Program-made: the position numbers and the translations under genes | Notes under the pieces: generated by a model | Told to the model about the DNA's origin: nothing | The model's database searches: none | Seen by the model: only the letters and a program-made list of their open reading frames with translations | Source of the DNA: Venturia oleaginea | Lineage: Eukaryota; Ascomycota; Dothideomycetes; Venturiales; Venturiaceae | Assembly: GCA_013176395.1 (NCBI GenBank) | Contig: JABMLP010000042.1 | Span: 32,475 to 96,474 of the forward strand | Length of the DNA stretch: 64,000 bases | Direction: 5' to 3' | Part shown: piece after piece, positions 41,198-52,799 of the stretch | Layout: each line of letters opens with the position of its first letter | Numbering within the stretch: the stretch's first letter is position 1

Positions 41198-42634
41198 ATG
41201 GTCAAAGAAATGAAGTACTATGAAACGCTGGGCGTGAGTAGCGCTCGGTGATATGGCGAATGATACCAGAGGCTAATCGATGCAGGTGTCACCAGATGCG
41301 ACAGAGTCGCAGATGAAATCGGCATACAAGAAGGGAGCTTTGAAATACCACCCCGGTACGTAGTTGGTTCCAATACTAACTTTGACCACTACTAACACTT
41401 CCGGCAAGACAAGAACCAAAGCCCTGAAGCCGAACACAAATTCAAGGACCTATCACACGCATACGAGGTTCTCTCGGATCCCCAGAAACGCCAAATTTAC
41501 GATCAATATGGCGAGGAAGGCCTTGAGCAAGGCGGTGCTGGAGGAGGAGGAATGGCCGCAGAAGACCTCTTCGCCCAATTCTTCGGCGGAGGAGGAGCTT
41601 TCGGCGGCATGTTCGGTGGTGGAGGACACCCGGGAATGCGCGAACAAGGACCCAAAAAAGCCCGAACTATCACACACGTACACAAGGTCTCGCTGGAGGA
41701 CATTTACAAGGGTAAGACGTCCAAGCTTGCGCTGCAAAAATCCGTCATCTGCCCGAAATGCCACGGCGTTGGTGGAAAGGAAGGATCCGTCAAGAAGTGC
41801 CAAGGTTGTGATGGTCGCGGTATGAAGACAATGATGCGACAAATGGGTCCTATGATCCAGCGATTTCAGACTGTATGCCCTGACTGCCAGGGTGAGGGTG
41901 AGACGATGAAAGAGAAGGATCGATGCAAGCAGTGCTCTGGAAAGAAGACTATTGTCGAGCGTAAGGTCCTTCACGTACACGTCGATAAGGGTGTCCGAAC
42001 TGGAACCAAAATCGAGTTTAGAGGCGAGGGTGATCAACTGCCGGGCGTTGAGCCGGGTGACGTCGTCTTCGAAATCGAGCAGAAGCCACACCCGAGATTC
42101 CAACGCAAGGAAGACGACTTGTTCTACCACGCCGAGATCGATTTGCTAACAGCGTTGGCTGGCGGCCACCTACACATTGAGCACTTGGACGAGCGGTGGT
42201 TGACCATCAACATCCTCCCAGGCGAAGTCATTGCACCAGGTATGTTGAACATCTGCAGAGAGAAGCCACCGGCTAACAAAAGAACAGGCGCCGTCAAGAA
42301 GGTCGCAGGCCAAGGTATGCCATCATTCCGCCACCACGATTTCGGTAACCTCTACATCCAATTCGACGTCAAATTCCCAACGCGCCTCGGCAGCCACAAT
42401 GAAGACGGCGAAGTTACATCCATGACCCCAGAACAAGTCAAGGCCCTCGAGAGCGTCCTGCCACCACGTATGCCAGAACATATGCCCCCACCAGACGCGA
42501 TGAGCGAGGACTTCATGTTGGAAGATGTAGACCCAATTCAAGAGCAGGGACGTGCGAGAGGAGGTAATATGATGGAGGACGATGACGATGACATGCATCC
42601 AGGTGCTGAACGTGTGCAGTGCGCATCGCAGTAA
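41198..42634 (+). CDS. ydj1: Type I Hsp40 (DnaJ), Ydj1/Mas5-like
   Basis: Exons 41198-41233, 41286-41355 and 41409-42634 (introns 52 and 53 bp) give 443 residues. J domain 1-70 with HPD at 34-36, formed across the second intron; a Gly/Phe-rich linker about 75-115 (GGAGGGG, QFFGGGG); the four CxxCxGxG zinc repeats ([32 protein letters not shown]); and the C-terminal substrate-binding and dimer regions. It ends in Cys-Ala-Ser-Gln, a CaaX box identical to that of yeast Ydj1, so farnesylation and attachment to the ER or outer mitochondrial surface are expected. It stimulates Hsp70 ATPase in folding and organelle import. All hallmarks are intact. Confidence 0.96.
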
Positions 42635-43577
42635 ACCTCACGCCATGGATAGGCATCTACGAAAAGTTACGACAGCATAGCAGACGACGGCGGAGACGAA
42701 ACCGTGACGAACAACTATGGTTTAATATTTGCTTGGGTGGATGAGGAGCGGGACCGGCATTGAGGAGGCGAATGGATGAGGCACAGGATAGACCTGTCTG
42801 CATACTATCAAGTCTGTCAATAGGCAGGCGAGATGGGTAGATCTTTGCCATACACCGTTGCCGCTGAACTGGCGTTGGGGCTGTATGTTTTCTTTGTCTG
42901 GCTTTACTACTCTTATAGACATGGATCTTTCAACTTTTTCCTTCAAATATCATTATCGACCTCTTCATTCGCGAGCAGACGGCAGCAAGGGTGAATGTGG
43001 GTAGACGGCGGGGTTGGAGCAGGTAAATGGAATCACTTTCTGATGCTTCTCAAATGTGCCTATCAGCTGCTCGCAAGAGCCAAAGCTTCCGACCGATATG
43101 TGCTGGAAAACATAGATGGTTTCTGACTCTCACCGGTTTGCTTGCCTTGATTGCACGTCTGCATGCTTTTAAGGGGTGCAAGTCCTATCTCCTCCAAGTG
43201 AGTGATTGAGGGCGGTATCGAGCTGCCGTCCGTACCCGTGCCACTCATGGCAGCCAGACTAGCGAGGAAACCTTCGAAGACTGATGGATAAGTGTTCTAG
43301 ACTCGAAGGGGATGGCCGAAAGATCAGCATCGCCTGCACAACCTTACCTCTAAAGTAACAACTACCTCCAACTCTTGTCGACGACGTTCGCTCCATAGTC
43401 AGATTACCTTTGATCCTCGCGTCAAAGTAGTACGACGGCCAAGTTCGCCATCGTCTTGGCGTAAACTAAATAGCTAAGCTGAAAGACACAAATTAACACA
43501 TGTCTTCAGCTCTGCTTCGTCTGTGACAAGTTATATTTAGAAACTATTGTGAACTGAACACAACATTAGTAGTTGGG
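42635..43577. other. Intergenic region
   Basis: No gene supported on either strand; short ORFs present lack family features. The first part should hold the DnaJ 3' untranslated region. Confidence 0.5.
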
Positions 43578-44538
43578 GTGAATGGATTTCACTTCGTCGC
43601 ACAATCCTTGCTTTTGACATTGCTACTCTCCAAAATAAACACAGCCTGCAACTTTGTATCCCCAGACCGAAACACTATGAATACGTCTAGTTATATAAAA
43701 TCTCATGGTTCTCTGCTATTCAGCTTGATAACTCGCAACCACCTTGCTTCCTACCCTCCTCTTTACCGCCCTCTCAGCAACTTACACATTTGCCCACTTG
43801 GACCGGCCATGTGGTTTCAAGATAGCACCATGTCCGACAGCTATGGTCTACGAAAACATCAACCCAGCATGCATAAGAGGCGAAAATTGCCATGGTACTT
43901 GCCAACTAGGTCCATACTACAATGATATCCTCCCACCAACGCCAAAGGCTAAGCATCCACCTTTAAACACTTCGGATCCAACAACAATCATAATACGATC
44001 AACTGCCCAACGACGAGGCTGTGGCGTACGCATGGTTGGAGGCGTCTACAACTGTGAAAGCGACGAAAAATGTATAGATGACCCAAGCCGACCTGCTGGA
44101 AGCTGTGGTATGGCTTGCGACAGACCAGGTATCTGCGTGAAGAAGGTGAGCGAATCCTTTCAATACAGTGGGCGTTCAGCAGACAACCGTTGCCGACCAA
44201 ATGAGGCTTGCAACTAGCTCTGCCATCATCACTGCCTATCCAACGACGGCCCTCGGAGATTTTATGGCGGAAAATCATTCTGCTCGCCATCCGATGGACC
44301 GGCCATGGTGCTGATGTCCCAATTATAGAATTATCCCGCTAAAAGAGCATCGCCGACCTTAACAAATACGTCACAACCGGAAAGGGCACCAACCATCTAC
44401 GGCGGCCGTCGAAAAGAACAGCCATGCAAAGCAGACGAGCTATGCGTCGATAAGCCAGAAACCTCTGGAGCTTTAGCTTACGACGGTCCTGGCATCTGTG
44501 CCAAGATAGCAATTCAAGAACCAACGCCACCCAAGTAT

Positions 44539-44664
44539 TGTCAAAAGATAGATGAAGCAGACTGAAGTCTGAATTGATGTGTGGGCTATCCGCGTATTTA
44601 TACAATTGAGACTCGCATTCGAGCTAGTACAAATGAGGATAGAATGAAATGAGTTTATTTGACA
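44539..44664 (-). repeat. C2 3' LTR
   Basis: 126 bp, identical by eye to 49758-49883; preceded by AGTAT. Confidence 0.95.
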
Positions 44665-44822
44665 GCCCCCCTGCTTGAAGCAGACCAAAATTGTGTAAAT
44701 GAAGTGAGTACACAAAAAACATCCCAGAGGGAGGAGGAGGTGCCAAAGGGGCAGAGAGAGAGACCGCCAGTAGGCTAACCGCATTGAGACGACGTACAGC
44801 TGAGGAAGCGTCGCCAATCGAC

Positions 44823-47800
44823 TCAGAATGAGGGCCAAGGTATCGCGTCAATTACGATTCCAAGTGCAGCCCTGAACAGCTCAAAAGTAGGCTTCGGTAG
44901 CCCTTTGGTGAGGCCGTCAGCAACCATCCTTGCAGTGCGTACATATTTGAGGATAATTGAACCATTGGCAACCTTCTCGCGGATCCAGTGTTCTTTGAGG
45001 TCCATGGCTTTGTTTCGGCCGTGAGATTGAGGGTTCTTTGCGAGGGCAATAGCTCCTTTGTTATCGGCGTAAATGACTGTAATGGATGGACCAAATTCAG
45101 GGTTGATCTCGTGAAGCAATCGCTGCAGCCAGATGGCTTCTTTCGCTGCATTCGTCTGACCAATGTATTCGGCTTCGCAAGTAGAGAGTGATACCGTGGC
45201 TTGTCTCTTGGATTGCCAGCTAATTGCTGCACTGCCGATATTGAAAAGGTATCCGGAGGTTGATCTTCTTGTACCGACGTCACCGGCCCAGTCAGAGTCA
45301 GTGAATCCGACGAGGTTTTCGAGTTCGCCCTGATAGACGAGTGATGCAGAGAGAGTGCCCTTGAGGTAACGAAAGATATCCTCGACGAGGGCCCAGTGTA
45401 CTGCGTTCGGGTTGGCTGCATAGCGACTGACGAGGGAGACTGCAAAGGCGATATCTGGCCGTGTGCCTAGCATTGCATACATCAGTGACCCGACGGCAGA
45501 CTGATATCTGGTTTTGAAGTAAGGGTCAGCAAGGTAACCTTCCTCCGCAGGTTCTGGCTTCGCAGATGGGTTGATTGGGATGGGTTTAGAGTGACAGTCG
45601 GTGAAGCCGTGATCCTCGAGAATCTTCGTGATGTATGCAGTTTGATTGATGGAGATTGAGCGATTCTGGCGATCTCTGTGAAGCAACATTCCGAGATAGA
45701 ACTTTGCCGGCCCTAGATCAGTCATCTGAAAACGCTTATTTAAGGCCTTTTTCAGGAGATTAATCTGTCGCATGTCGGGACCGATGAGCAGAAGATCGTC
45801 AAAATAGATAGCTACGAACAGCTGCCCTTTGTGGAACACACTAAAGTCGCTATCCAGCATCGAGAAGCCAAGGGAGACGAGGAAGGCGGAGAAGGTATCA
45901 TACCAAACCCTCGGGGCTTGTTTGAGACCATACAGCGCTCGATTGAGTAGGCAATAGTCATGACCGATTTCGAAACCACGCGGTTGACAGACCTAGATAC
46001 GTTCATCAATTTTGCCGTAGAGTAACGCGGTCTTGACGTCCATCTGCTCGATCTCCCAATCGAGGGAGGCAGCGATTGCAAACAGAGCTTTGTATGTCAT
46101 CGGCTCCACCACAGAAGCGAAGGTATCGTGGAAGTCAATGCCGTATTGTTGCTCGAAACCTCTTACCATAAATCTGGCCTTGAATCGTAGAATAGCGCCA
46201 TCGGTGCCGCGCTTTAGTTTAAACACCCACTTACCCGTCAGTGGCTTCACGCCTGCTGGGAGCTTCGTGAGTGTCCAGACTTTATTCTCATCCATTGAGC
46301 GCATCTCATCGTTCATGGCCTTGAGCCACTGAGGGGCGTGAGGTGAGGTGATGGCTTGATTATAGGTTGTAGGTTCGAAGGGTTCAGGTGAAGCTGCTAG
46401 GCTTAAGAATGAGAGAAGGTAGTAAGCAGAGGCTTTTGCGACGTTCGCGTGAAAGGCCAGCGTGGCTTCAGTTCGAGTGAGGGTAATGGGAGCGCGATCG
46501 TGGGTAGGCTTGTATTCAGCCATGAGCTTCGTAATCTCTATAGCTTTGTCAACTCCGTGTAATGATATGAATGAGTTCAAGCCAGCGGCCTCACGAGCGC
46601 GTTGACTTGGAAGATTGGGGCGGCGTGTTCTTGTCGCAAGAGAATGAGTGTCTCGCGGTGGCTCTGACCCCATTACTGATGGAGGGTCAGAGAGTCCTGA
46701 TGAATCGGAGTGGTTGGAGGCCTCATCTTCATCATTGATGGGAGGTTCAACGCGTTGAAGTGACGGAGAGCGCGAGATTAGTGACTTCGCAATGCCGTCA
46801 GAAGAAGGGTGATAGCAATGGCGCTTGCGCTTCTTTGACTCGTCGGCTTTAAAGGTTACTGTACGAATGAGGGCTCCAGTTGGTGTCAGAATCTTGTAGA
46901 TACTATTACCTTCGAAGCCCACAAACGTGCCGTAGAATGAGCGATCTTTGAAACCCTTGGACTTCTTTGTAATGGCCCAACCCCCGCTGCCAAAGATGAT
47001 GAAGTTCTCAAAGGTCGGTGCCATTCCATACCATGCCTCGTAGATAGTCATTGAACCGCTGGGATGCATCATCCTCACGTGAACGTAGTTCGCATGAGCG
47101 TAGGCCAAAGGCCAGTACTTCGCTGGAAGTCTTGAGGCGATGAATGAGGGGTTGGCCATAGCCATGATAACTCCATTAAAGCGCTTGGCTTTTGGGTTCT
47201 GCTCAGGATTGTAGGGAGTTGTGCGATGATGTGTGATGCCCTGGGTAGCTAAGGTAGCCTCGCTCTCCTTGTCAACGTACTCTCCACCGTTGTCAGTGTG
47301 GTAGTAGTGAATCCGGAGGGTAGCGGTCTCATGGGTGAGCTTGAATTTCTGGAATAGCGGGAAGTCTTCGTTTTCGTGCTTGATGAAGTGAACCTCCGAG
47401 TAGCCGGTGAAGTCGTCGATGAATGAGACTACATATAGCTCTCCGCGGAAGCCCCGTGTTGGGTAGGGACCAGTTACGTCCCAATGGATGATATCGAGTT
47501 TGAATCTCCCGCGAAGAAGATGTCCTGTGTGCGAAGCCCGCTTCATCTTACCACGCATACATGCCTCTCATGGTGGGTCTCGATTTACTGGCTTTGAGAG
47601 GTCCATTCCGGTGACCATTTTCTCTAGCGCACGAACCCTTGGAGGGCTGATGTGTGCTAATCTTTCATGCCAAAGTTGCAAGGTGTATGCATTAACAGCG
47701 GCAAAGGAGACTGGGTCTCGACGAAGATGGAGAGGGAAGACGCCATTGATGCGCCCTTTGTTGAGGAGTTGGTCGAAACTGAGTAGATTAACGCCGGCTT

Positions 47801-48980
47801 CAGGGCAATGTTCGACGCCCGTGAAGTCGATAGGTCTTGTAGAACCACTCGTAGTAGTTACCCAGAGGCGAACGGTTCCGGTACCGATGACTTTGGCGGT
47901 AGATCCAGAAAGACCATTGAACTGACGCTGTTCGAGGGGCGAGAGAGGTGTGTATTTGATGAATGCATCTCGATCCCAGGTAAGGTGTCTCCAACAAGCG
48001 CTATCAAGTAGCCACTGCTTCAGTAGTCCCTCCCATGCAAACGAGTCCGAAGGAGGAGGCTTTATTGAGCGAGCCACGAGCGAAGGGACTTCATTCTTGG
48101 TAGAGGCTTCTTTGGCAGCTGAAGTGCCGGCCCTGGGGCGCTTGTTGTTATAGTTCTGATGATTCCGATGATTCTGATCTTGAGGTCTGCGGATGAAGCA
48201 CTTGTTCTCGCCCTTGATGTGGAACAGCTTGTTGCAGGAAGTACAATACTTTGCGTGCACTTTAGCAGTGTCTCCGATGACTTCCTTTGCGTAGATTCCG
48301 TTCTCAATCATGGTGAGAGGAGCAGCCAGTGCTGGTGCGAACATTGCGATATTTTCTTGGGCAGAGTGAGTCTTTTCTTCATTTCTGGCGCGGGCAACAG
48401 TCTCATCGAAAGAGATTGGCTCATTGTCACCAACCTTGAGGATAGCGGCAGTCTGATTGAACGAGCTGATGGATGTGGTGAAGGCAGGGCCAAGGTTTCC
48501 GAGATAATGTTGGACGATGAATGGTCCTGGCAGCTCAATGCCGGAGTCTAGTTCTTTAAAAGCGCGAAGAAGTCGCCTGAATTCAGCCGTGTAGGCAGCA
48601 AGATCTGTAAAGTTGGTGTACGAGATGTCCTTCCATTCTCTACACAGTTGCGAGAAGGTTCCAGCTCCTTGAGGCTTCAATCGGAGAAGTTCATTTGTTA
48701 ACTTCTGAACGGTGTCGTACTTGTCCTCATCTACAACCCATGATTCTGCTTCTATGCCGAGGCGAGTACAGATACCAGAGAGTGCAATCTCTTGAGAGTT
48801 GGTTCAAATGGTACAGCCGCGGCCGCAGTGCTGGCTGGCGCCGAAGGATGTTTGACGAGGGATCTCCAGTTGTTGTGTAGCAAATATGTATTTACTAACT
48901 TGATCCACTGGGTGACAGAGTACCGATCTTCGAGCATCGGGATGTCTTTGATTCTGAAAGAACCGCCTTCAGACATAATT
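44823..48980 (-). pseudogene. C2 Gag-Pol polyprotein with stops and a frameshift
   Basis: Gag begins near 48978 (MSEGGSFRIKDIPMLEDRYSV) and changes frame near 48780 (one base), continuing SGICTRLGIEAESW and the Gag core. CTSCNKLFHIKGENKC is a CCHC-like knuckle. The protease site reads LLDSACWRH instead of the usual DSGASRH, so the catalytic Gly is replaced. The integrase zinc region (HERLAHISPPRV ... CMRGK) has TGA at 47568-47570. The core has HWDVTGPYP, YHTDNGGEY and PEQNPKAKRFNG. RT starts WVFKLKRGTDGAILRFKARFM; TAG at 45993-45995 falls after KIDERI; then YFDDLLLIG and RNase H (FTDSDWAGD, CEAEYIG). Three lesions make it inactive unless suppressed. Confidence 0.9.
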
Positions 48981-49009
48981 GAGATGGTTACCGAAGCAGG
49001 AAGTTTAGA

Positions 49010-49255
49010 TGTGTTACCGACAGTGATGTGTACGGCCAGAGGTTTGAGATTGTTACTGTAGTTTGTACAGCCAGAGTAAAGGTCTTTTTGTTTGTTACCG
49101 ACAGAAATGTGTACGGCCAGAGGTTTGAAATTGTTACTGTAGTTTGTACAGCCAGAATAAAGGTCTTTTTGTTTGTTACCGACAGAAATGTGTACGGCCA
49201 GAGGTTTGAAATTGTCACTGTTGTTTGTACAGCCAAAATGAAGGTCTTTTGGGAG
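49010..49255 (-). repeat. Three 81-82-bp tandem repeats in the C2 leader
   Basis: A unit with GTGTACGGCCAGAGGTTTGA starts near 49027, 49109 and 49190. It lies between the 5' LTR and the gag start and is open in one minus-strand frame (KDLYSGCTNYSNNFKPLAVH repeated), which runs into the Gag ATG. It is either an N-terminal Gag extension or an untranslated structured leader. Confidence 0.88.
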
Positions 49256-49757
49256 CCACGGCAATCAATGAGGATCTCTTTTGAGCAATAGGAAGGGCAT
49301 GATGGTGAAGTCTCTGACGTTGAGGCGACTAAAGTGCGATAATAGAGTCGTAAAACGGGTCGTGCAGTTGCAGGAGCGGTTTTTAGGCGTCAATTAAGGA
49401 TCGTTGGTAGGTCTCGACGCAAGGTAGTTCAGCTGCAGGCCTCGTATTGGTCTCAAGAGTCATTGATCGTGGTGGTGAGGCTGCAGAATGGTTAGCTCTC
49501 AATCATACTTGTGGAGATAGTTTTGTTTTGATGAAAATCCTAAGCCTTCAATAGACGGGAAAATGTTGATCCAAAGTATAGAGAGCTGTGATTGGCTGTA
49601 TCACTTCAACTCCAAAGGGGTTTCCATGTAACTCGGCCAGATGTCCGATAATAATGCCAACGGCGCGGAGCCAAGCAAAGTCCTTGCGGTCTGCTACGTA
49701 GTAGAAGGTAATTTGTATGGTGGGCACAGCGATAGCGCAAAGCCCGGGCTCATAACC

Positions 49758-49883
49758 TGTCAAAAGATAGATGAAGCAGACTGAAGTCTGAATTGATGTG
49801 TGGGCTATCCGCGTATTTATACAATTGAGACTCGCATTCGAGCTAGTACAAATGAGGATAGAATGAAATGAGTTTATTTGACA
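49758..49883 (-). repeat. C2 5' LTR
   Basis: 126-bp copy of 44539-44664; followed by the AGTAT duplication. Confidence 0.95.
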
Positions 49884-50426
49884 AGTATGAGAGAGCCTGC
49901 GGGTTCATTGCTCTGCGCCCAGGCGAAGAATCATGTCGAAAGGACGAAGTCTGTGTGGATAATCCACGCCGTCCTAAAGGAACTTGTGGTTTGGCTTGCG
50001 ATGGGCCCGGAATTTGCGTCAAGTAGGTTTTGCGTATGTATTGACTGATAATACCAAACTAATATATGACCAGGCCAGTCTTCTGCGGCGGCTTTGCTGG
50101 AATCAGGTGCAAAGAAAACAATAAGATCTGTGTTGATGATCCGAGGGATAAGTGTGATCCCCGAAATGGAGGAGCTGATTGTGGAAGTATCTGCGTGTAG
50201 CAGTGTATATATATGTACTTGCACTCCTTTGCCATTTAGCACAGCCTCGATCTTTTATCCCATTTTTGTCACCGCCAACTCACACAGGGACCCATCTCTT
50301 TTTTAAGGTGTTTTGTACCTTAGTTTATGGTATTCTCCTACTGTCAGCGCAGAACCTCACCTCCTCTTATTTCCAAAGGAATTACGACACTATCCATCGT
50401 ACGAACAAAATTTGGCCTGAATAACT

Positions 50427-50919
50427 ATGTTGGAATCACCACGCTTGAGCACAGCCTTAGGAAGAGACCTATCATACTTGGAAGAAGGCAATATCTGCTT
50501 CACCAAACACAATGATAAACAACATGCTTCAGGCCTTCTCTGCCGCACCAGGGAAGACTGTCCTATGCTATCTAGGAAAGCATGCGCGACGTTTTGTCAA
50601 ACATGTGTTCCGGGTCCTCCAACTTCTACATTACCAAGATCAACGGAGACACCGATACCGTTTGATCCACCAATTATCCTTCGAGGGAGGTATCTATTGG
50701 CCACAGTCCAAGGCAAAGGAATGTGCATCCGAGCTCTCCTGCTCGACGAGTGCGAAATGCGACAACCCAAAGACCGGAGCATGTCCGAAGTTTTGTCAGA
50801 CGAAAACTGCCACGTCAACTCAAGGTTGTGTTCGTGAACTCAATTTCAATGCAGCCAGCAGAATCTTGGCAGCACATTTCCAGCCCGATGCATTGAATAC
50901 AGACGTGATCGCGATTTGA
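50427..50919 (+). pseudogene. Cysteine-rich remnant downstream of the secreted protein gene
   Basis: Two overlapping frames, together suggesting one frameshifted gene. The first has GLLCRTREDCPMLSRKAC and FCQTC; the second, from about 50700, has ELSCSTSAKCDNPKTGACP and FCQT. The shared [L]xCxxxxxC...AC..FC spacing points to duplicated modules. No signal peptide or clean start is visible. A further similar piece (GLVCATNGKCDVGPRGVAC) lies near 51265-51315. Function unknown. Confidence 0.5.
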
Positions 50920-51752
50920 ATATGTTCTTAGATCCTGCCTAGAAGGTTTTTCTGCGACAAGAATTGAGACAAATTCTCTCATTAATGAGAATTCTCTTCG
51001 CTAATTGGTTAGAATCCTTAATGCCGATGCTGGTAGCATTTAGTTTTGAATCTTTTTTTTTAAAAGAATTGAAAAACCCTACCATCGGCATTTAAAATAC
51101 GAACTCAACCCTGCATTCGACATGTTAGCCAAGAAACCTCTGCTAATTGCATTAAAATCGCGTTAACGAACATGTCCCAATGTTCACGCAGTTGTCATTG
51201 CTAACACCATACCTCCTTGAATACGGCATCTGTCGGACTTGAAAAGAATATGCACCCGGGCTCGTCTGCGCCACGAATGGAAAGTGCGATGTTGGTCCGA
51301 GGGGTGTAGCTTGTGTAAGATCCTATCGATAGAGAAGTTGTAAGTCCCTCGCCCCGTACACGATTCTTCTTCTCGCCCAGGACCAGGAAAATCACGCAGC
51401 AACCCAGTCAATTGAGTAGTGGCGAAAGGCTGTAGCAAAATGACATGAAATATTCATTGACGAAAGTGAGTTGATAAAGTGAAGAAGCATAGTGGCTTGA
51501 TCAATTCAGTTCCGTCCCTGGTATAAAGAAATCGAAATGACCGTTATTTATACCTGGGGCCCTATTGCTCTAGATCGACATCGATGAATTTCTGGCAGTT
51601 TCCAAGAAGAGGATCGCCGGAGGTACATCAATATTTATCCTAATTTATTTCGGTGTGGCAAAACTGCGAGGGACACTGAATTAATGTAGCTATTATAAAG
51701 GTAAAATTACTTGTGGACCTTGATGCTGCCAATCGTAAAGATGGCATGAAAG
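50920..51752. other. AT-rich spacer with one cysteine-rich fragment
   Basis: Apart from the fragment near 51265-51315, no gene is supported. An inverted repeat-like pair, GCCGATGCTGGTA (about 51022) and TACCATCGGCATT (about 51081), brackets an A/T-rich run. Confidence 0.4.
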
Positions 51753-52257
51753 TCAAATCGTGGCTGGAAGAAAGAGCATCAGCAACTCACGAGACGACCG
51801 GAGATGTTGATTCATGTAAGATCCGCCGACAATCAGCTCAATATCTTGTTCATGACTGATGATTATAAACTCCAAACTGAGAAGTTCCCAAACTTTCCTG
51901 AAGTCGCCGATACTTTCTCTTTCGTTGCAAGTAAGGTACTGACTCGTTTTTGTAGCAATGTCTTTGATTGGGAGCCCGCAAACGGCAACTTTCAGAAGGT
52001 CATTTTGGGTAGTATATACGCTGGTGTTGATGCCCAGACGACGCCATCGGAACATTCCAAGCTGCCACTGAATGATGGAAATTGGGGAAGCTTCGCGAGC
52101 TATGCCACCTCGGCCCCTTCCGCCTGAACTTGATGCCACGGCTAGTGCTTCTAGTGGCCCCGATAGAAGTACGACTGTCTCTTCGACGTCGACGGTTACG
52201 CCGGGGAAATCGAAAAAGAGGGACAAAATGATCGAATATGTACGCGTAACGCATTGA
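51753..52257. other. Overlapping ORFs on both strands, unresolved
   Basis: The plus strand has frames of 107 codons (51804-52127) and 61 codons (52072-52257); the latter is Ser/Thr/Pro-rich with a basic end (TPGKSKKRDKMIEYVRVTH). The minus strand has 157 codons (52226-51753). None resembles a known family. A spliced plus-strand gene is possible but cannot be built with confidence. Confidence 0.3.
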
Positions 52258-52799
52258 TATGTCCGGCTGTTGCTCTTATTTGAACTCTTAGCGATAGAAT
52301 CGGTTTGGCGCCGTATGATATTATTTAGATACTCCTGGTTTGCGTGGGTAGTAGGATCTGGTTTCTAAAGAACATGTTATTGATATGAACATGTTGCTTA
52401 GGGAAGATGTTGCGTGCGCACTGGATTAGCTTCTCCTTTTTTCAGCTTGAGCCGTCACATTGGAAACAGATATATGATAAGCTGGTCCGCAGGAACAACA
52501 ACGCGTCTTGATCTACGTGGCAAAGAGTGTTAGCTCATTGTCAACCGGGCAGTTCGATACCGAAGAAAAGCCCCCAGCATATAGAAGAGGCAGTGGTTTC
52601 TGCTGAAGGAAGTGTATCGATGCTTGATGTTGATATTGATGTCGTTGATGTTGTTGTTATAAAGTCCTGAAGACGCGACGAAGATCAGCCGCCTCCAACC
52701 CGACCTTCTCCATGCGGCTAGATCGACTTCCCGTCTCATCTCAACTTCAACCCATCATCTCTCCACAACAACGATTCCATCTCACATCCCAAAACCAAA
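52258..52799. promoter_or_regulatory. Intergenic region upstream of the membrane protein gene
   Basis: No gene supported. A GTTGATATTGATGTCGTTGA triplet-like run lies at about 52630-52660; C/A-rich leader sequence precedes the ATG at 52800. Confidence 0.4.

Larger units (their letters stand above)
44539..49883 (-). mobile_element. Ty1/copia element C2
   Basis: 5345 bp with the 5-bp duplication AGTAT on both sides (44534-44538 and 49884-49888). The 126-bp LTRs (44539-44664 and 49758-49883; TGTCAAATAAAC to CTTTTGACA on the minus strand) appear identical. The primer site after the 5' LTR reads GGTTATGAGCCCGGGCT on the minus strand, again complementary to the initiator tRNA-Met anticodon arm. 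A polypurine tract (AGCAGGGGGGC) adjoins the 3' LTR. Coding capacity is intact in length but carries stops. Insertion into a host gene with identical LTRs indicates a young event. Confidence 0.96.
43744..50200 (+). pseudogene. Secreted cysteine-rich modular protein gene, split by copia C2
   Basis: The first part (about 43744-44538) opens with a hydrophobic leader (LPTLLFTALSATYTFAH) but TTG stands where an ATG in good context would be expected. It then carries a module with CGVRM ... CIDDPSRPAGSC and CDRPGICV, stops at 44215-44217, and a decayed second module (CKADELCVDKP ... DGPGICAK). Copia C2 interrupts it at 44539. After C2 comes a third module (CRKDEVCVDNP ... DGPGICVK), a 51-bp intron (50023-50073), and a fourth, best-preserved module with CGGFAGIRC, CVDDPRDKC and GGADCGSICV, ending at 50200. 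Such CxDDPxD...GxCxxxC modules occur in small secreted fungal proteins of unknown role. The missing ATG, stops and insertion indicate a non-functional gene. Confidence 0.7.

Noticed and set aside
41453..42130. 225-codon minus-strand ORF opposite the DnaJ gene
   Set aside because: Antisense shadow of a strongly conserved chaperone exon; no family features of its own.
43744..44217. Naming the cysteine-rich protein as a specific toxin or effector
   Set aside because: Only a leader-like hydrophobic segment and cysteine framework are visible; no family could be assigned with confidence.
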